Both the position numbers and the translations under genes were made by a program. From Kluyvera genomosp. 1 (GTDB lineage: Bacteria > Pseudomonadota > Gammaproteobacteria > Enterobacterales > Enterobacteriaceae): 64,000 nucleotides of DNA. This document shows, one piece after another, positions 54,081-64,000 of this stretch. How positions within the stretch are numbered: position 1 is the first letter of the stretch; every line of letters starts with the position of its first letter. The DNA is taken from positions 124,001-188,000 of the forward strand of contig NZ_LGHZ01000011.1 of assembly GCF_001266615.1 (NCBI RefSeq). The letters run 5' to 3'. Below the pieces are notes generated by a model, which did no database searches, had not been told where the DNA came from, and worked only from the letters and a program-made list of their open reading frames with translations.

Positions 54081-54854
54081 TTATGCCAGGTGAATCATCA
54101 AATTATCTAAGGTCGACATTGGCACCGGACGGGACAGGAAATAGCCCTGCGCCGCATGCGCCGGTGACTGCTGCACTTCACGCCACTCTTCCAGCGTCTC
54201 AACGCCTTCGACAATGACCCCTTCGCAATAGCGGTTCATCAGCTGTAACAGCAGGATAAACAGTTTGCGGCCTTCCGGGGTTTTACGCAGCATGATGAAC
54301 AAATCGCGTGCCACTTTAATGTAGTCGTAACGCACTTCATTAAGCGCCGAGAAGTTGGCCATCCCGGTGCCGAAGTCATCCAACCACAGCGGGCCGAATT
54401 CGCACAGCGAGGCCACCGTTGAATCCTGCGGCAGCGCCATATGCTCCACCAGCTCGAAACGCAGCCACGGCAGCGTTTCGATCATCGTTTTCAGGATCCT
54501 ATCCTGGCGCATTTCCAGCAGCGTAGGCGCGTCAACGTTCACCGAAGCCAGCACCTTGTTCTGCACAAAGAATTGTTTCTTTTTTGCCAGCATTGCCACC
54601 TGTTCTTTGATGACATGAATTCGCTGACCAATAGAGACTGCGGCGAAGTAACGATCCGGTGCGATACGCTTTTGGGGGTCAGAGGGATGGGTCACTACCG
54701 TTAACACCTCTATCGCCATCAGGCGACCCTGGGTGGTGTAGATAGGCTGATATGTATAGACGCGCTCACACTCTTGCCAATAACGCAGCTGCTGTAGGCT
54801 ATCCAGCTCCGTATCAGGAACTCTCGCCCGCTGGCTCACCTGCTTTAACGTCAT
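54081..54854 (-). CDS. pdeH: c-di-GMP phosphodiesterase PdeH (YhjH)
   Basis: A 257-residue EAL-only enzyme that hydrolyses cyclic di-GMP and thereby keeps flagellar motility high, acting against YcgR braking. The catalytic set is complete: Glu in AIEVLT, Asn in SVNVDAP, Glu in ELVEHM, the Asp pair in DDFGTG, Lys in KVARDLF and Glu in EGVETLEEW. AGGA precedes the ATG. A sigma-28 promoter upstream places it in the flagellar class 3 regulon, as in E. coli. Confidence 0.96.
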   Translation of the reverse strand: MTLKQVSQRARVPDTELDSLQQLRYWQECERVYTYQPIYTTQGRLMAIEVLTVVTHPSDPQKRIAPDRYFAAVSIGQRIHVIKEQVAMLAKKKQFFVQNKVLASVNVDAPTLLEMRQDRILKTMIETLPWLRFELVEHMALPQDSTVASLCEFGPLWLDDFGTGMANFSALNEVRYDYIKVARDLFIMLRKTPEGRKLFILLLQLMNRYCEGVIVEGVETLEEWREVQQSPAHAAQGYFLSRPVPMSTLDNLMIHLA

Positions 54855-54898
54855 TTAAGCTTCCTGTGAATAGAGGGTCAGAGGGTCTGGTCATAAGG

Positions 54899-54925
54899 TT
54901 ATCGGCGGGCCATTTGATAACTTTA
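54899..54925 (-). promoter_or_regulatory. sigma-28 (FliA) promoter of pdeH
   Basis: Minus strand: TAAAGTTA - 11 nt - GCCGATAA, a near-perfect match to the flagellar sigma-28 consensus (TAAAGTTT-N11-GCCGATAA), about 45 bp before the pdeH ATG. Confidence 0.9.
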
Positions 54926-54999
54926 TGTCCAGGCCAAGCCATTTTATTTTTCTGCAAAGATGACAAATACGCCGTAACACGCGCTAGCTCAAAAAAAAT

Positions 55000-55018
55000 A
55001 ATGGAACGATGTTTTAAT
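55000..55018 (+). promoter_or_regulatory. KdgR box upstream of kdgK
   Basis: AATGGAACGATGTTTTAAT fits the KdgR consensus (AATRAAAYRNYRTTTYATT) at 16 of 18 defined positions, about 65 bp before the kdgK start. KdgR control of kdgK is established in related species. Confidence 0.75.
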
Positions 55019-55082
55019 ATAGTTGACCACCGATTAGCCACAGCGCACACTACGAAAAATTTACCGATTCAGGTTGATGACT

Positions 55083-56012
55083 ATGTCTAAAAAAATTGCC
55101 GTGATTGGCGAATGCATGATTGAACTGTCCGAGAAGGGCGCACAAGTTAACCGTGGTTTTGGCGGCGACACCTTAAACACGTCCGTCTATATCGCGCGTC
55201 AGGTCTCCCCGGCTGAACTCAGCGTCAATTACGTCACGGCGTTAGGCACCGATACCTTCAGCCAGCAGATGATGGACGCCTGGCAGGCGGAGAACGTTAA
55301 CACTGACCTGATTCAACGCATGAGCGACCGCATGCCGGGTCTGTACTACATCGAAACCGATGACACCGGCGAACGCACGTTCTACTACTGGCGCAACGAA
55401 GCGGCCGCGAAGTTCTGGCTGGAGAGCGAGCAGTCTGCCGCTATCTGCGAACAGCTGGCCGGCTTTGACTACCTCTATCTGAGCGGCATTAGCCTGGCTA
55501 TCTTAAGCCCGGCGAGCCGTGAGAAGCTGCTGGCGCTGCTCACCCAGTGCCGAGCCAACGGCGGCAAAGTTATCTTCGATAACAACTACCGTCCGCGCCT
55601 GTGGGCGAGCAAAGAAGAGACGCAGAAAGTGTATCAGCAGATGCTGGAATGCACTGATATCGCCTTCCTGACGCTGGACGACGAAGATGCGCTGTGGGGC
55701 GAGAAGCCGGTTGAAGAGGTGATTGCACGCACCCACGCCGCGGGCGTTAACGAAGTGGTGGTCAAGCGTGGCGCTGACTCCTGCCTGGTTTCCGTTAACG
55801 GTGAAGCGTTGGTCGATGTACCTGCGGTGAAGCTACCAAAAGAGAAAGTGGTCGATACTACCGCAGCGGGCGACTCCTTCAGCGCCGGGTATCTGTCCGT
55901 ACGTCTTACCGGCGGTGATGCACAGGCGGCAGCAAAACGCGGCCACCAGACGGCGAGCACCGTGATTCAACACCGTGGCGCGATTATTCCGCGCGACGCG
56001 ATGCCAGCGTAA
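55083..56012 (+). CDS. kdgK: 2-dehydro-3-deoxygluconokinase KdgK
   Basis: PfkB-family sugar kinase that phosphorylates 2-keto-3-deoxygluconate (KDG) to KDPG, feeding the Entner-Doudoroff aldolase in pectin and hexuronate breakdown. The 309 residues match E. coli when starting at the ATG at 55083 (MSKKIAVIGECM); TTG and ATG codons just upstream (55074, 55077) are less likely. GFGGDTLNTS binds sugar, and DTTAAGDSFSAGYL contains the catalytic Asp. A KdgR box precedes it. Confidence 0.96.
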   Translation: MSKKIAVIGECMIELSEKGAQVNRGFGGDTLNTSVYIARQVSPAELSVNYVTALGTDTFSQQMMDAWQAENVNTDLIQRMSDRMPGLYYIETDDTGERTFYYWRNEAAAKFWLESEQSAAICEQLAGFDYLYLSGISLAILSPASREKLLALLTQCRANGGKVIFDNNYRPRLWASKEETQKVYQQMLECTDIAFLTLDDEDALWGEKPVEEVIARTHAAGVNEVVVKRGADSCLVSVNGEALVDVPAVKLPKEKVVDTTAAGDSFSAGYLSVRLTGGDAQAAAKRGHQTASTVIQHRGAIIPRDAMPA

Positions 56013-56024
56013 GATTGCACGCAT

Positions 56025-56060
56025 AAAAAAACCTCTTCCTGGCGGGAGAGGTTTTTTTTC
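56025..56060 (+). terminator. kdgK terminator
   Basis: ACCTCTTCC pairs with GGGAGAGGT (one G-U), preceded by an A-run and followed by eight T. Confidence 0.92.
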
Positions 56061-56077
56061 GTCTGGAGCATGGGTTT

Positions 56078-56236
56078 CCCCTCACCCCGGCCCTCTCCCC
56101 AAAGGGGCGAGGGGGAAAGGCAAAACAACCCGTCGTTTGAGCGATCCCTTCTCATCAGTAGGAAGGAATGAACACCAAACCGCCAACAGCTCGATCGATC
56201 CCCTCTCCCCAATGGGGAGAGGGTTAGGGTGAGGGG
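56078..56236. repeat. palindromic miniature repeat, copy B
   Basis: A 159-bp element with 23-bp terminal inverted repeats that match at 20 positions (CCCCTCACCC at the left, GGGTGAGGGG at the right), each end also forming its own CCCTCTCCCC hairpin. Its ends match copy A at 30065-30207. Non-coding; lies between kdgK and yhjJ stop codons. Confidence 0.8.
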
Positions 56237-56249
56237 TCAGCCGCCGCGC

Positions 56250-57740
56250 TTACTGCGCCGGCGGAATATCCGTGACATCCTGGTGACTATCATCCACTAC
56301 CGCAGCGGATTCAGGCTTAGAGGTCAGCATGATTTTGCTCCAGGTATCCTGCAGGTCTTTCATGTTGAACTCAGGCTCGCCGGTTGGTTGCTGCAGAATC
56401 AGCGCCATATCCTGCGACAGCTGCTGACGCAGATCCTGGTTGAGCATATCGAGCGTCAGTGACTCAAGGAAACTCTGACGCAGCTTCTGATACTGCTCAG
56501 GTGCAATATCCACCACCTGGTTTTGCAGGGAACGAATACGCTGATTAATCAGCACGTCGGTATCCATACGCGCATAGGTCGCAAACAACTTTTGCAGCTC
56601 GAGCTTTTTCTGCGCCACCAGCGCATTGAACTCGTCTTCCGGCAGGCCGTTATCACGAACGCTCGCCAGTTCACGCGCCACCAACCCCAGATTGCCTTCC
56701 AGCTTGTCACCCGGAGAGTCGAGGTTAATGCCGCACTGCGCGCGCAGATAAAGCACGCGGCAGTCAAAGCCCAGGCCAATATCTTTCATGTTGGTACGGC
56801 TCAGCTTCTGCTGAACATGCCAGAATAGCGCTTCACGCGCTAAATCGGCTCGCCAGTAGCGTTGCAGCGCCGCCGACTCGCGGATAGGCTGCCACGCACC
56901 ATCCCACATGATGGACAAGCGATCCTGCTGTACCGCGTTAGTCATGATGCTGACTGCTTCCGGGCGCAGTGGAGAGAGCGTCGGCATCACAGCCGGCGTT
57001 TCGCGTTTACCTTTTAGTTCGCCAAAGACCTTACCGATCTGCTCGATGGTCGCGCGGCTATCCACGTTACCCACCACGATTAACGTCATCGCATCCGGGG
57101 TGTACCATTTGTGATAAAACTCGGTCAGCTGTTTCGCATCCACCGGCAGCTTCAGCGGCTCGGCAGGATCGTGACCCAGCATGGTTGAGCCTTTCAGACG
57201 ATAGCGCCACCAGCCCTCTTTGGTGTCGTGCGGCCAGGTTGCCACCATGTCCTGTACGCTCAGTGCGTAGCTGATGGTGTCCGGCGTAATGTCCGGTTTG
57301 CCCAGCGAGTTAGCAAGCCAGGTCAGCGCCTCTTTTTGCAGGTCGCTGCGATTATTTGGCATGCTCAAATTAAAACGGGTGAAATCGTAAGAGACGATCG
57401 CCGGCGGCTGCGGTCGTTTTGGATCAATCCCCTGTTGCCACATTGAGCGAACCTGCGCGGCAGGCATACTGCCGCTTTGCGTCAGCGCAATGCGCGGAAT
57501 AAGGTGGCTGTAGCCGGTCTGCTGAGCGCTTTCGTTCAGCGAGCCAATATCAATCGAGAGCCGGATCTCTACACGGTCACTCGGGCGCTGTGGCGTGGCA
57601 AGCACCTGCCACTGGAAGCCGTTAGGCAGCGTGCCTTGTTGCCAGGCCGGGTCCGGCTGGAGCGTTTCTGCCTGCACACAGCTGGCCGCTGCCATCATCA
57701 GCAAACCACCGGCTAAAAGTCGAATTGTTGTGCCCTGCAT
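56250..57740 (-). CDS. yhjJ: M16 peptidase-like protein YhjJ (probably non-catalytic)
   Basis: A 496-residue secreted protein (E. coli 498) with signal peptide to about residue 24 (VQA) and two M16/insulinase-like domains. The zinc motif H-x-x-E-H of active M16 peptidases would fall in the segment GYSHLIPRI, where it is not kept, so peptidase activity is unlikely. The function in E. coli is unknown. It lies alone between kdgK (convergent) and dctA (same strand, about 290 bp upstream). Confidence 0.92.
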   Translation of the reverse strand: MQGTTIRLLAGGLLMMAAASCVQAETLQPDPAWQQGTLPNGFQWQVLATPQRPSDRVEIRLSIDIGSLNESAQQTGYSHLIPRIALTQSGSMPAAQVRSMWQQGIDPKRPQPPAIVSYDFTRFNLSMPNNRSDLQKEALTWLANSLGKPDITPDTISYALSVQDMVATWPHDTKEGWWRYRLKGSTMLGHDPAEPLKLPVDAKQLTEFYHKWYTPDAMTLIVVGNVDSRATIEQIGKVFGELKGKRETPAVMPTLSPLRPEAVSIMTNAVQQDRLSIMWDGAWQPIRESAALQRYWRADLAREALFWHVQQKLSRTNMKDIGLGFDCRVLYLRAQCGINLDSPGDKLEGNLGLVARELASVRDNGLPEDEFNALVAQKKLELQKLFATYARMDTDVLINQRIRSLQNQVVDIAPEQYQKLRQSFLESLTLDMLNQDLRQQLSQDMALILQQPTGEPEFNMKDLQDTWSKIMLTSKPESAAVVDDSHQDVTDIPPAQ

Positions 57741-57984
57741 GTGAACCCCTGATGAACATTCCTGGTGACTCCCTTCTTAGCTCAATCCGCAGACGCGTGA
57801 GTCGCCTGGGCGCTATTTCCGGGTATAAACAACTACCGCCCTCTGGCGATAGCCTAAAATCTTGAAGTAAATACGTCAGTTGGACCACGCGATCGTCAAA
57901 ACGTCACATGGCTACGTAAAATAAAATACACGATAGCCATAGGCTATCACGGCTCACGAATAACGCCGCCTAATTATGCGCAGG

Positions 57985-58015
57985 AGCCCGCACTCCAGCA
58001 AGGGAGTACGGGCTT
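57985..58015 (-). terminator. dctA terminator-like stem-loop
   Basis: AGCCCGTACTCC pairs with GGAGTGCGGGCT (one G-U or mismatch) around six nucleotides on the minus strand, about 12 nt after the dctA stop; no T-tract. Confidence 0.6.
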
Positions 58016-58026
58016 AAGTGATGGGA

Positions 58027-59322
<1,296 letters not shown>

Positions 59323-59467
59323 TTAAGCTATAGCCACAGGAAAAGTAGGGATTATTTTCACCTGTGGGCACAAAATAACATCCAAGAAACATAATCGAAA
59401 TATTTGTAAGTGAATTTGATACTTAATTGTTAAAACCTTGAGCTGACACGCACAATCGTTATCAAAT

Positions 59468-61474
59468 TTACTCCGGTAGCAGTGATTTCTCCTTACCCAG
59501 ATAATCCTGCTCAAAGACCTCCGTCGGTACCGCACGAGCAAAGAAGAAGCCCTGCAGAATGTCGACATTCTCCGCCTTCAGCCAGTCATATTGTTCTTTA
59601 TTTTCAACGCCCTCAGCGACCATCTTCAAGTTAAGGCTTCGCCCAAGCTGAATAATCGCCGCCACCATGCTGGCATCTTCCGGCAGAGTGTCGATGAAGA
59701 TTTTATCGATTTTAAGAATATCGACTGGCACGGATTTCATATGTTGCAGCTGACGTAGCCCAGCGTAGCCCATACCAAAGTCATCCAGCGCAATGCGCAC
59801 CCCGGCGTTGCGAAGCGGACGCAGAATCGCCACGGCAGCCTTCGGATCATCAATACGACGGCTTTCCGTCACTTCCAACACCAGCGTACCCGGTGCGATT
59901 CGGTAACGGTTAAGCAGCGCCAGCATGTCGGAAACCATATCGTGATGCAGCAGCTGGAGTGCAGAAATATTCACCGACAGCGGTAGCATAATGCCGTGCG
60001 ACTGCCACACTGCCAGCTGGCGGCATGACTCCTCCAGCACCCAGTGCCCGACAGTGACCATCAACCCACAGGACTCGATATTCTCGATGAGATCGTTGGG
60101 TAACGCCCATTGTCCGTCCGGCTGACGCTGGCGCAACAGCACCTCAGCGCTACAGACTTGCCCGGTTTTGGTATCCACTTGCGGCTGCAGCCAGATGGAA
60201 AACTGCTGAGTATCCAGCGCAGTCAGGATATCGCTCTCTTCGGTCAGGCGTTTTTGCGCCTTCACCATCTGCTCAGAATCGAAAAACTCAATCTGATTTT
60301 TGCCCTTACGCCGTGCGGTAAACGCCGCGGAGAGCGAGCGGCGGTAGAACTGTTCTGCCGTCAGGCCTTCACTGTACATCGCAATCCCGATGCTGGCGCT
60401 CGGCCGCAGTTGGATGCCTTGTAACGGTAAACGCTCATTAATGATAGTAAGTACTTGCTGACCTAGCGTTATGGCGTGCCACGGCTCCTTGATGCCGTAG
60501 GCCAGAATCGCGAAATCATAGCCGCTGATCTGTGCAAGCACCATGCGTGGTGAAATCACTTGTTTCACTTTCTCGGCCAGCGTCAGCAACAGAATTTCAC
60601 GCTGCTCTTCTTTCAGCACGCCGGCCGTATCCTGCAGGGTTTCACAGGCTATTGTCAGCAGGGCTACCGGGCTTTGACGCTCCAGACTCTGCTCCAGCAG
60701 CCCTAACAGAAAAGCTTTATTCGGCAGGTCAGAGACCGGAAAACGGGTCGATTGGCTGCTAAGTTCGTCGTACTGCCGTAATAATGCCTGTTGATTTCGG
60801 TTGTAGCTACGCACCAGCGTGCCAATTTCATCATCATGATGCAGGCGCGGCAGCGTCAGCTGATGCCCAATGCGGTCAGCACCCGGCAGATCGTGGATTT
60901 CATAGGCAATCTTGCGCAGCGGCCTGACAATCAAACGGTTAATACACCAGGTCAGCGCCACGGTCAGAATTAGCACCAAAAGAAAGTAAGCGGTCACTAT
61001 CGTTGCTAAGGCGCTCATGACGAACTTATACATACGATAGGAGTCAGCCTGTAGCACCAAATAAGCCAGCGGCTGCGGGTTTGCCGGACGTTCCAGCGAA
61101 TAGAGCGGCAGCGAAATTTGCACCGGCAGTTCAAAAATACGCGTGATGTTCACCGGAACCGGACGTTCCGGAATAAAGCTCATACGCAACGCCTGAAATT
61201 GGTTCGGCAATACCACATCCGCACGGCTCACAATGCCCGACGGCTGAATACGTTCAAGAATGGTCTCGGCTTCGGGAATGTCGGCTTTCAAAATGGCCGC
61301 AGACAGCGGCTGACGTACGGAGCGCGCGATGCTTTCAAGCTGCGCCGCGGTGTTATAGCGGTCCTGCTGCACAAAATGGAACAGTAAAATGAAGCAAAAG
61401 ACGAACAAAAACAACATGGTAACAACTGCAACCATAGCCATTTGTTTTATGGTAAGTGAACGGCTGACGCGCAA
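59468..61474 (-). CDS. pdeK: c-di-GMP phosphodiesterase PdeK (YhjK), HmsP-like
   Basis: A 668-residue inner-membrane protein: an N-terminal helix near residue 15-35, a periplasmic sensor region, a second helix, HAMP (about 200-250), a degenerate GGDEF domain and a C-terminal EAL domain. The GGDEF site reads SGYDF, so no cyclase activity is expected; the EAL site is complete ([40 protein letters not shown]). It matches HmsP/YhjK, which lowers c-di-GMP near biofilm exporters. The start is uncertain: TTG at 61474 with GGAG seven nucleotides before it (product [10 protein letters not shown]...) is preferred to a longer TTG frame at 61543. It lies downstream of the bcs genes. Confidence 0.9.
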   Translation of the reverse strand: MRVSRSLTIKQMAMVAVVTMLFLFVFCFILLFHFVQQDRYNTAAQLESIARSVRQPLSAAILKADIPEAETILERIQPSGIVSRADVVLPNQFQALRMSFIPERPVPVNITRIFELPVQISLPLYSLERPANPQPLAYLVLQADSYRMYKFVMSALATIVTAYFLLVLILTVALTWCINRLIVRPLRKIAYEIHDLPGADRIGHQLTLPRLHHDDEIGTLVRSYNRNQQALLRQYDELSSQSTRFPVSDLPNKAFLLGLLEQSLERQSPVALLTIACETLQDTAGVLKEEQREILLLTLAEKVKQVISPRMVLAQISGYDFAILAYGIKEPWHAITLGQQVLTIINERLPLQGIQLRPSASIGIAMYSEGLTAEQFYRRSLSAAFTARRKGKNQIEFFDSEQMVKAQKRLTEESDILTALDTQQFSIWLQPQVDTKTGQVCSAEVLLRQRQPDGQWALPNDLIENIESCGLMVTVGHWVLEESCRQLAVWQSHGIMLPLSVNISALQLLHHDMVSDMLALLNRYRIAPGTLVLEVTESRRIDDPKAAVAILRPLRNAGVRIALDDFGMGYAGLRQLQHMKSVPVDILKIDKIFIDTLPEDASMVAAIIQLGRSLNLKMVAEGVENKEQYDWLKAENVDILQGFFFARAVPTEVFEQDYLGKEKSLLPE

Positions 61475-61564
61475 AAGAGCTCTCCACTGAAACGAACGTA
61501 TTGCACAGGCAATTGAGAATAACGAGGCTGGCAGCAAAGTCAAAATAGACTCAGCCGCAACGAT

Positions 61565-61591
61565 TATAACCCGCCGTGAAGACGGGTTATA
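61565..61591 (-). terminator. stem-loop between bcsC and pdeK
   Basis: TATAACCCG pairs with CGGGTTATA around nine nucleotides. A further stem CCTCAGCCA/TGGCTGAGG lies at 61652-61683. Neither has a T-tract; probable transcript end or processing signal for the cellulose operon. Confidence 0.45.
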
Positions 61592-61747
61592 TAAGACGAA
61601 TACCTATAACCCGCCAGACGAGAGCTGCCGACATGGGGAAGCGTTCATTCCCCTCAGCCACACCACTTAGCCCATGGCTGAGGTTTCACGCCCTTGCCGT
61701 TTCACTGCAGCCCGAACGGTTTAGGGTATAAAGCAGAATAGAGTGAA

Positions 61748-64000
61748 TTACCAATCCGCATACGGAATCAGAGGCTGCGGCGGCATATCGAGATCGCCCT
61801 GCCAACCAGCAGCAGAGTAACGCACGTACAGCAACGCATGGCTAGGGGTATAGTCTTTCGCCTGCTGGATATCAACGCCCGCGCCGATAAACCAGTTAGA
61901 GGTGACCCGACGCTCTACGATAGCACGCGCCGTATAACCGAAGCCCTGGCTGCTGCTGCCGCTGCTGCTATCGTTGCTCGCGGCCTCCTGCCACTGTGAC
62001 GGAATGAGGTTCATCAATGGATAAGACGGCTGCGTTTTCGTACGTGAGTGCGACCAGGAGACTGAACCACCGACTTCCCAGGACCAGTTCTCCGTGCGCT
62101 GGCGCCAGTTAACCGGTACCGCAAACGACACATACTCCTGCGGGCTGTAATAGCCCCCCTGACCCAGCGTATAGCCGCTCAGATCCTTCTGATAGTGCCA
62201 AATCATGTTGTTCAGCCCTACCGTCACTCGGCGGTTGTTCTCGTTGATAACCTTGTAGTAGTAGCCCGTCATCCAACGCACGCGCCAGTTATCATCCACA
62301 TTCTTGCCGGTCAGCTGATCGCCGCCCAGTGACGCCCATACGCCGTTGGCTTCACCTTTGTCGTAGCTTAGGCTGATACCGCCGCCGTCAGCGCGAACGC
62401 CGCCCCAGGTGGTACCGGGATGCGCGCCGCTGCTGTTATCTTTTTGTCCACCAAATGCCAGCAGCGAGCTGGAGATTGGGCGACGGTGTGCATTCAGCGT
62501 ATAACCCAGTGGGCCGATATCGCTGCTGTAGCTCAGGCCACCGACCACATCAACCACGTTGAAGCCCATCGGCGTGGTACCAATATCGGCATCCCAGGTG
62601 TCGTTCTTCCAGCCGACCGCAACGCTCGCGCCGTTGCCAGACTGATTCTTCGAGCCGTAGCAGGTAGACAAATCACAGGTGCCCCACTGCTCTTTGTAGG
62701 CGTTGTTTTTGTCCGCTGAGAAGCTCCCGGCATCCATGTTGACCAGGTCTGAACGGAAGAACATACGGCCATCAGACAGCGGCGCATCCACCTGGAACAT
62801 GGTGGTGTGCGCTTTCAAATTCGAGTAGCCGCCGGTACCGCTGGAGCCCCAGTATTCATGCTGCAAGGTGACGTTGAGATCCTGCTGACGATAAAGGTCG
62901 GCGGCATCGCTGCGCACGCCGCGTTTAAGCCAATCATCTTTTTCGTCATTACGGGTCAGGCGGGTAAAGCTGTCGTTATCCAGCGGGCGCGTTGGGGTGA
63001 CCTGCGCCGCTACCATCGCATCTTTGTAGGTGTCCAGCGCCTGCTGAGGGTCTCCCGCCTGCGCCTGATAGTTCGCCGCATCGCGCAGCACCATCGCACT
63101 TTCCATCGACGGCGGCTGAGATTTGGCCTGCGGAATCAGCGCAGTCATCATCTTCTGCGCCGTGGCGGTATCGCCAAGCTGCGCGCTCACCAGCACAATA
63201 CGACGCTGCGTGTTCAGCGAACGTTCACCTTCGGCGGGCACTTCAGCGAGCTGCTGGCGGGCCGCCAATTTATTGCCATCGGCGGCATACACTTCAGCCA
63301 ACCCCAGATGGGCATCCTCATCGTGCGGGTCTTTCGCCAGCACGGCGTTGTATTCGGCTATTGCCGTTGCGCTATCGCCTCGCTGCTGCGCCCAGTCGGC
63401 AAGCGTCGAGTGAATACGCGCAGACTCCGGCTGCTGTTTTAATAACGCGATAGCCTGCGTTTCCTGGCCACCATCGCGCAGGCGGTTTGCCTGAGCGATG
63501 ACCTGATCGCTACGCAGGCGCGTATCCAGTTCGCGAATATTATCCGTCCACTTCGAGACCGGTAGCGCAGCCAGATGCGTCAGCGCGGCCTGATCCTGTC
63601 CGTTGCCGGACATATACAGCCCATAAGCATAAACCTGCTCGGCATCGGCCGGTTTTTTCCGTGCCAGATTCAGCATTAAGTTATCGGCTTCGCTTCGCTG
63701 GCCAGCGCTGACCAGATCGCGGGAAAGTCGATAGGTTATCCACACATCATCCGGAGAGAGCGCCAGACGACGACGCTGGAGTTCGGCAGCCTGCGCCCAG
63801 CGTCCCTGGTTTTCCAGCGCTTCCGCTTGCTGTGCGAGACGATCGTTAGTCAGGCTGCGTTCAATATCGTCGATACTGCGGCGCTGGCTGGCAGAAAGGC
63901 TGTTAATAAAGTCGGTCGCGCGCTCTGGGGATTGCGCACGATAGATATTGGCCAGCCCGCGAATCGCGCTGCTGTTCGTACGATCGAGACGTAACGCTTG
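61748..64000 (-). CDS. bcsC: cellulose synthase outer-membrane exporter BcsC (5' end outside window)
   Basis: The C-terminal ~750 residues of BcsC, the outer-membrane cellulose export channel; the gene continues past the window edge. From the right edge inwards the visible protein has several tetratricopeptide-like repeats (such as DEDAHLGLAEVYAADGNKLAARQQLAEV) that span the periplasm, then a linker, then the 16-stranded barrel that ends in PYADW. No stop or frameshift interrupts the frame. Bcs proteins are controlled by c-di-GMP, and two phosphodiesterases lie nearby. Confidence 0.95.
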   Translation of the reverse strand, partial: QALRLDRTNSSAIRGLANIYRAQSPERATDFINSLSASQRRSIDDIERSLTNDRLAQQAEALENQGRWAQAAELQRRRLALSPDDVWITYRLSRDLVSAGQRSEADNLMLNLARKKPADAEQVYAYGLYMSGNGQDQAALTHLAALPVSKWTDNIRELDTRLRSDQVIAQANRLRDGGQETQAIALLKQQPESARIHSTLADWAQQRGDSATAIAEYNAVLAKDPHDEDAHLGLAEVYAADGNKLAARQQLAEVPAEGERSLNTQRRIVLVSAQLGDTATAQKMMTALIPQAKSQPPSMESAMVLRDAANYQAQAGDPQQALDTYKDAMVAAQVTPTRPLDNDSFTRLTRNDEKDDWLKRGVRSDAADLYRQQDLNVTLQHEYWGSSGTGGYSNLKAHTTMFQVDAPLSDGRMFFRSDLVNMDAGSFSADKNNAYKEQWGTCDLSTCYGSKNQSGNGASVAVGWKNDTWDADIGTTPMGFNVVDVVGGLSYSSDIGPLGYTLNAHRRPISSSLLAFGGQKDNSSGAHPGTTWGGVRADGGGISLSYDKGEANGVWASLGGDQLTGKNVDDNWRVRWMTGYYYKVINENNRRVTVGLNNMIWHYQKDLSGYTLGQGGYYSPQEYVSFAVPVNWRQRTENWSWEVGGSVSWSHSRTKTQPSYPLMNLIPSQWQEAASNDSSSGSSSQGFGYTARAIVERRVTSNWFIGAGVDIQQAKDYTPSHALLYVRYSAAGWQGDLDMPPQPLIPYADW

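Overview
The window is a chromosomal segment of a gamma-proteobacterium of the family Enterobacteriaceae. The backbone genes and their order match the zntA to bcsC stretch of Escherichia coli K-12 (zntA, tusA, yhhQ, dcrB, yhhS ... yhiN, pitA, uspB, uspA, rsmJ, prlC ... rlmJ, gor ... yhjB, yhjC, yhjD, yhjE, pdeH/yhjH, kdgK, yhjJ, dctA, pdeK/yhjK, bcsC). Several accessory blocks differ from K-12: an arn operon next to yhhS, a phenolic acid decarboxylase, a fimbrial operon, and a replacement for the gad/hde acid-fitness region after gor. A near-perfect flagellar sigma-28 promoter in front of pdeH suggests a motile relative of Enterobacter, Lelliottia or similar genera rather than Klebsiella. This is an inference; I cannot name the species.

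Layout. 1-7 kb: the 3' part of zntA, a periplasmic 5'-nucleotidase inserted before tusA, then yhhQ, dcrB and yhhS. 7-14.5 kb: the complete arnBCADTEF operon for lipid A modification with 4-amino-4-deoxy-L-arabinose, read leftwards from a promoter region with a PmrA box, with an ERIC element behind arnF. 14.7-16.2 kb: padC and a divergent LysR regulator. 16.4-22.8 kb: a leftward chaperone-usher fimbrial operon (subunit, chaperone, usher, adhesin, second chaperone, LuxR-type regulator) behind an AT-rich, almost gene-free kilobase. 23.9-30 kb: yhiN, pitA, uspB, uspA, then an Rrf2 regulator divergent from an NDH-2-like flavoprotein. 30.2-38.5 kb: rsmJ-prlC (with a heat-shock promoter), a LysE exporter with its LysR regulator, a class A acid phosphatase, rlmJ and gor.

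38.5-48.6 kb is the most strain-variable part. It holds a MipA/OmpV porin with its LysR regulator, a FhuE-like TonB receptor divergent from a YncE-like beta-propeller (each with a candidate Fur box), a HycA-like protein paired with a bestrophin channel, a HEPN-transmembrane-ankyrin-like protein, a GNAT acetyltransferase and a T4-lysozyme-like protein that has lost catalytic residues. 48.6-64 kb returns to the yhj backbone: yhjB, an SDR reductase, yhjC, yhjD, yhjE, pdeH, kdgK (with a KdgR box), yhjJ, dctA, pdeK and the 3' part of bcsC. Two c-di-GMP phosphodiesterases and the cellulose exporter lie close together, consistent with control of the motile-to-sessile switch.

No rRNA, tRNA, CRISPR array, transposase or prophage was found. 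Two copies of a palindromic miniature repeat (about 30.1 and 56.1 kb) and one ERIC element are the only repeats recognised. The best candidates for unknown biology are the HEPN protein, the degenerate lysozyme, the HycA-like/bestrophin pair and a 31-codon open frame near yhiN.
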